Source: Crystallibacter sulfonylureivorans_A
Lineage (GTDB): Bacteria; Actinomycetota; Actinomycetes; Actinomycetales; Micrococcaceae
Length of the DNA: 64,000 bases
Reading direction: 5' to 3'
Assembly (NCBI RefSeq): GCF_047607445.1
Contig: NZ_JBLKRT010000008.1
Span: forward strand, 1 to 64,000
Below, piece after piece: positions 60,567 through 64,000 of this stretch. The position numbers and the translations under genes were made by a program. Under the pieces are notes generated by a model. The model ran no database searches, was not told the DNA's origin, and worked only from the letters and a program-made list of their open reading frames with translations. Positions within the stretch are counted from its first letter, which is position 1; every line of letters starts with the position of its first letter.

Positions 60567-61658
60567 TCAGTTCCCCCTGGTCAGCACGTGCAGGCAGACC
60601 GCTTCGAGGTTGGCCCGGGCTGCGGCGTGCAGCGGCAGTCTTCGGGATTCCTGCAGCGCCTCGTCCACCAGACTGCGGGCGAGGTCCTGGGCGCGGGTAT
60701 CGGCGCCGCAGTCCTTGAGCGCGGCCCGCACCTGGTCTGCTTCCGCTTCTCCCCTGCGAAAAGCGGCCAGCAGGTCATCGAACCCGTCGGCCTCTGCGGC
60801 AAAGGCCGTCAGCACGGTGCGTTTGCCTTCGCGCAGATCCGATTCTGCCGACTTGCCGGTAGTATCCGGTTCGCCGAAAGTCCCCAGCACGTCGTCCACG
60901 ATTTGGTAGGCGACGCCGATGCGGCGGCCAATCGCGGCCAGTGCTTCGGCTTGGCCCGGATCGACTCCGGCCAGCAAGGCCCCGGCCTTCAGCGGAGCTT
61001 CAAAGGAGTAGCCGGCGGTCTTCAGGCTCTCCATCTCCAGCACGTCCTGCAAGTCGGGCCGGTCCGTGGAGACGGACAACAGCACGTCCTCGAGCTCGCC
61101 GGCAGCAGAGGCGAACACGGCGTCGTGCATGGTGTCGGTCAACTCTTCGTCCTGCGGCAGGCCCGCAGCGGCCCGGCCGGCCAGCCGCAGCGCACCGGCG
61201 AGCAGCAGATCGCCGGCGATGATCGACGCCGAGTGGCCGAAGTGCTCGGCATCCGGCGTGGACAGTCCCTGCGCCAAGGCGTGGTCCCGGTAGTGGGCGC
61301 CGATGGTCGGTTGCCCGCGGCGGACGAAGTCGCGGTCGATGGCGTCGTCGTGCACTACCAACGCGGTATGGAGCAGCTCAAACGCGGCTGCCATTCTCGC
61401 GCAGCGGTGAGGGTCCACTCCATTGAAGGCGGTGTATGCCAGGTGCACCATCCTGGGCCGCAGCCGCTTTCCACCCTGCAGGGCCGACTCAATGTGGTCC
61501 CACATCAGCGGGAAGGACTGCGAGATCTTGCCGGCCTGTGCCCGGTTCTTGTCCACGAAGTCCAGCAGTTCCGCTTCGACCAGCGAACTGAACCGTGTCC
61601 AGCTGCCATTGTTGGACTGCGTCGGGGCAGGCTTCCAGCTGGTGGTGTTGGCAGTCAT
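60567..61658 (-). CDS. crtE: Geranylgeranyl diphosphate synthase
   Basis: 363 residues. GKRLRPRM, first Asp-rich motif VVHDDAIDRD (about residue 98) and second QIVDDVLGTFGE (about 252). The residues just before the first Asp-rich motif (FELLHTALVVHDD) are compatible with C20 products. Makes GGPP from IPP/DMAPP for crtB. Four-base overlap with the upstream MarR gene. Confidence 0.93.
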   Translation of the reverse strand: MTANTTSWKPAPTQSNNGSWTRFSSLVEAELLDFVDKNRAQAGKISQSFPLMWDHIESALQGGKRLRPRMVHLAYTAFNGVDPHRCARMAAAFELLHTALVVHDDAIDRDFVRRGQPTIGAHYRDHALAQGLSTPDAEHFGHSASIIAGDLLLAGALRLAGRAAAGLPQDEELTDTMHDAVFASAAGELEDVLLSVSTDRPDLQDVLEMESLKTAGYSFEAPLKAGALLAGVDPGQAEALAAIGRRIGVAYQIVDDVLGTFGEPDTTGKSAESDLREGKRTVLTAFAAEADGFDDLLAAFRRGEAEADQVRAALKDCGADTRAQDLARSLVDEALQESRRLPLHAAARANLEAVCLHVLTRGN

Positions 61659-62185
61659 AACGGGCCCTTCCCGGTCAGTAGGGGGACAACGGGTTGTTCA
61701 CTCGCCAGCTCTACAATGTGCTGCTCCATCGCCTGGATGACCCCACCCAAGTAGGCGACCACCGCCTCTTGCTGGTCGGGTTGCATGTCCCTGACCAGCT
61801 GGTCGGTCTGCTGGATCATCGGCATCAGCTTGGCCATCGCGAAGTCGGCTGCATGGGTTGTCGGCTCCACCATCGTGCTCCGCCGATCCACCGGATTCGG
61901 CACTCGGCGCGCATGGTCGGCCTTCACCAGACGGTCCACCACTGTGGTGGCCGCGGCAGTGGTGATGTGCAGGGCATCTGCCAGTTGGGACGGCGTCATC
62001 GGCCCCTTCGCCATCAGATGTTGCATCGCTTGAAAGTCTGTCTCGTTCGTCCCCATGACGCGGCGCATCTGGTACTCCACCATGTCGTTGAGCACCAGCA
62101 CCCTACGCATCAACACTGACGCGGCATGCATCTCCGGCCGTTTCGGCTCTTCGTCCTCGCCCAAAACCACAACCCAACTGATCAT
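61655..62185 (-). CDS. MarR-family regulator, CrtR-like
   Basis: 176 residues. Winged helix: QAMQHLMAKGPMTPSQLADALHITTAAATTVVDRLVKADHARR with wing NPVDRRSTMVEPT. In C. glutamicum a MarR-type CrtR represses the crt operon and is released by GGPP. Here the gene is the first of the same operon (ATGA overlap with crtE) rather than divergent, giving autoregulation. The start at ATG 62185 has almost no space for a ribosome site after the palindrome at 62189-62206, so a leaderless message or the later ATG 62131 is possible. Confidence 0.88.
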   Translation of the reverse strand: MISWVVVLGEDEEPKRPEMHAASVLMRRVLVLNDMVEYQMRRVMGTNETDFQAMQHLMAKGPMTPSQLADALHITTAAATTVVDRLVKADHARRVPNPVDRRSTMVEPTTHAADFAMAKLMPMIQQTDQLVRDMQPDQQEAVVAYLGGVIQAMEQHIVELASEQPVVPLLTGKGPL

Positions 62186-62489
62186 CAGATTATCTAGCTA
62201 CATGATGGTCTAACGAAGTTCGTTTGTCGAGAGCAAAGCGATCTGGGTCCGATGCTCGGCCAGACCCACCAATCCAGATTGGGTGGGTGTGAGGCCGGAT
62301 CCAGCAGAAGAGAGGATTCCGAGCGTCGACCACAGGCTCCGTGAGCGCATCGTCGGGGTGCACTGCGCCCCGCAACTCCTGACCTAAAGGCATGCGCGGC
62401 GACACGAATCGGGCCGGTCTGAGCCTTTCTCAAAAATATAGATATATTGGGTTCTAACTAACCCATTCTGGGAAAACACATATTGTCGG
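62186..62489. other. Spacer between crt operon and helicase gene
   Basis: About 300 bases with a marked change in composition. Contains an imperfect ACCCACC-AAT/ATTGGGTGGGT stem near 62264-62290 and an AT-rich patch (AAAAATATAGATATATTGGG, 62432-62451) that probably holds the helicase promoter (TATATT at 62443). No gene seen. Confidence 0.5.
62189..62206. promoter_or_regulatory. Candidate MarR/CrtR operator at the crt promoter
   Basis: ATTATCTAG-CTACATGAT, an 18-bp palindrome with 7 of 9 symmetric pairs, three bases before the MarR start codon. On the minus strand it includes TAGATAAT, a possible -10 region, so binding would block transcription. Confidence 0.6.
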
Positions 62490-64000
62490 GTGCAGGGGGC
62501 CACCATCAATATCGATCGCTGTGGATACCACCCACAACCTTCTGATCTTTCTTTGCTCGGCGATGGTCGATTTGGTCGCGTACTGCAGATAGGCCATCGC
62601 CCCATAGATTTGAACATTGCGAGTGACACCCGCGTTCTCGCTGCTCCGGAAACGCTTCCGCCCCTCCCGCCTGGTATTTACTGGGCCATAATCGACGGAA
62701 CCATGGATGCGCTTGTCTTTCACGGTGACCACGTGTCGACGGTGCCGCCTCGACCGGCGGAGGATATTCCCCTTGCCGATGCGACAGAGAGTGATCTGGG
62801 ACCTGCTGGCTTGGAGTGGCTGGAACATTGGTGGGAACAAGGGACAGATGTCCATTCCCCCATGTTTCCGGCTCAGGGAGTCGCAATTTCGCGTTCCACG
62901 GGCCGCGACGCAGTGATCATGTCCCGGCACCTTCAAGGAACCTCCTGGTCATATCGTGTCCGCATTGATGGTCGGCCAGAGTTGGTCTCCGAAGCCGATC
63001 TGGAGCCGATCCCCGAAACCAGCAGAGAGGAAGACTGGGTATACGAGCCACCCGCTGATGCACAAAGCTTCGCAGCCATGTTGACGCGGGCTAAGCTGAA
63101 TCGCGGCGTCACCGACGCGCTGTTCTCTTATGGCGTTTCGAAAACTAGCATTCTTCCGTATCAGTTCAAACCCGTCCTAAAGTATCTGGACTCTGCAACC
63201 GAGCGCATGCTCATTGCCGACGAAGTTGGATTGGGCAAGACAATCGAAGCCGGGTTGCTCTGGACCGAGATGGCGGCACGCGGACAAGCGGACCGGGTCA
63301 TGGTTGTCTGCCCTTCAGTTCTAGTCGAGAAGTGGCGATCGGAAATGCAGGCTCGGTTCGGTTTCGAACTTGAGAAGTACTCAACTGCAGACCTTTCCAA
63401 ATTGGTAGAGCGACTGGAACAAGGTTCACAGCCCAACCGGCTTGCCGCGGTCGTTTCCCTGCAGACCTTTCGTAACTTTAAGGAGCTCGGGGAGCTCGAA
63501 AGCCTGAACTTCAGCCTCGATCTGTGCATCGTTGACGAAGCGCATCAGATGCGGAATTCTGGAACCGCCAGCCACCGGCTTGGCCTGCTGCTCCGCGATT
63601 GGTCCAACGCCATGGTTCTGCTCAGTGCCACTCCTCTAAACCTAGGCAATCGGGACTTGCTTTCCCTGATGCAGCTTCTCATGCCAGGTGAAGTTGAAAC
63701 CGAGCAGGACCTCCAGGCCCGTCTCGATCATCATGAGCCCTTACAAGCGCTTCGACGTAGTGCAACGGATCCCACCATTTCCAACGAGCAGAGACGGCGC
63801 TGGCTGCGGGGTATTGGTTCGTCCGCCATGGGATCCGCCCTCAGGCAAAGGGCCGCATATATTCGGCTCGAGGAGCTGCTCGAAGGCGACGAGTTCGGCC
63901 CGGAGCAGGCGCCGGTTTTGCGGGAGTCATGCTCCCAACTGCACGGCCTGTCAGCGGCGATTACTCGGACGAAGAAGTCCGAGGTTAACGAGGCAACGAC
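62490..64000 (+). CDS. SNF2/DEAD-like helicase, N-terminal part (3' end outside window)
   Basis: The frame is open from 62442 to the window end. GTG 62490 is the best start (weak ribosome site); ATG 62703 is an alternative, but the codons between look coding (PPLPPGIYWAIIDGTMDAL). After a ~200-residue N-terminal region come helicase motifs. Q/I region PYQFKPVLKYLD; Walker A LIADEVGLGKTIEAG (GGA at 63228); motif Ia MVVCPSVLVEKWRSE; Walker B IVDEAHQMRN (DEAH at 63534); motif III LLSATPLNLGN. It resembles SNF2-family helicases of bacterial defence and DNA-repair systems. Lower GC than its neighbours suggests transfer. Confidence 0.82.
   Translation, partial: MQGATINIDRCGYHPQPSDLSLLGDGRFGRVLQIGHRPIDLNIASDTRVLAAPETLPPLPPGIYWAIIDGTMDALVFHGDHVSTVPPRPAEDIPLADATESDLGPAGLEWLEHWWEQGTDVHSPMFPAQGVAISRSTGRDAVIMSRHLQGTSWSYRVRIDGRPELVSEADLEPIPETSREEDWVYEPPADAQSFAAMLTRAKLNRGVTDALFSYGVSKTSILPYQFKPVLKYLDSATERMLIADEVGLGKTIEAGLLWTEMAARGQADRVMVVCPSVLVEKWRSEMQARFGFELEKYSTADLSKLVERLEQGSQPNRLAAVVSLQTFRNFKELGELESLNFSLDLCIVDEAHQMRNSGTASHRLGLLLRDWSNAMVLLSATPLNLGNRDLLSLMQLLMPGEVETEQDLQARLDHHEPLQALRRSATDPTISNEQRRRWLRGIGSSAMGSALRQRAAYIRLEELLEGDEFGPEQAPVLRESCSQLHGLSAAITRTKKSEVNEAT

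Noticed and set aside
62186..62440. Minus-strand frames upstream of the MarR gene
   Set aside because: No ribosome sites and no coding character; region better explained as divergent control DNA.

Overview
This window is a high-GC chromosome segment of an actinobacterium, most probably from the Arthrobacter/Micrococcaceae group. The evidence is dense high-GC codon use, frequent GTG and TTG starts, many ATGA/GTGA translational couplings, a C50 carotenoid operon of the decaprenoxanthin type (crtE-crtB-crtI-crtYe-crtYf-crtEb), a DUF222-HNH (13E12-type) gene, and an HspR/Hsp20 pair. No rRNA, tRNA, CRISPR array or insertion sequence was recognised. Two genes are cut by the window: a sugar epimerase-like gene at the left edge and an SNF2-family helicase at the right edge.

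Layout. 0-9 kb: a partial epimerase, a tiny proline-rich protein, a GntR/FadR regulator, then a minus-strand gluconate/idonate operon (gntK-gntP-idnO-idnD) with twin palindromic operators upstream, and a ThDP-dependent decarboxylase/synthase. 9-20 kb: an HNH protein, a secreted PAVP-repeat protein next to an ECF sigma/anti-sigma pair, a PhoD-like phosphoesterase, an ABC-F ATPase, an ArsR-SRPBCC pair and small stress or membrane proteins. 20-30 kb: an operon with an atypical Nramp-like transporter and two PRC-barrel-like proteins, a repeat-rich spacer, a GGDEF-EAL protein, idi, an HxlR/MFS pair, a CmtR-like/CDF metal efflux pair, and an Lrp/LysE pair.

31-50 kb is the most interesting region. 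A minus-strand operon encodes an APC permease, cytochrome P450, [3Fe-4S]-type ferredoxin, ferredoxin reductase, glutamine-synthetase-like ligase, a signal-less solute-binding-like protein and two gamma-glutamyl-amide amidohydrolases. The P450-ferredoxin-reductase-GS order matches what I recall of mycobacterial piperidine/pyrrolidine/morpholine loci (pipA, morABC). On the other side lie a CaiB-family CoA-transferase, a PucR regulator, glutaryl-CoA dehydrogenase, an aldehyde dehydrogenase, a third amidohydrolase and a trimethylamine-monooxygenase-like flavoprotein. Together they could form a route from a cyclic or aliphatic amine through gamma-glutamylated intermediates to glutarate, glutaryl-CoA and crotonyl-CoA. 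A perfect TGTGA-N6-TCACA (CRP/GlxR) site lies just upstream of the operon. A GntR/FadR regulator coupled to a soluble Cache-like protein flanks it.

50-64 kb: CapA-like phosphoesterase, methyltransferase, small acidic proteins, a J-domain protein, Hsp20 and HspR. A tightly overlapping carotenoid operon follows, led by a MarR (CrtR-like) gene and ending in a membrane protein and a glycosyltransferase that may decorate the pigment. The last 1.6 kb looks compositionally different (lower GC) and carries the 5' part of an SNF2 helicase, which may be the edge of a defence or genomic island.
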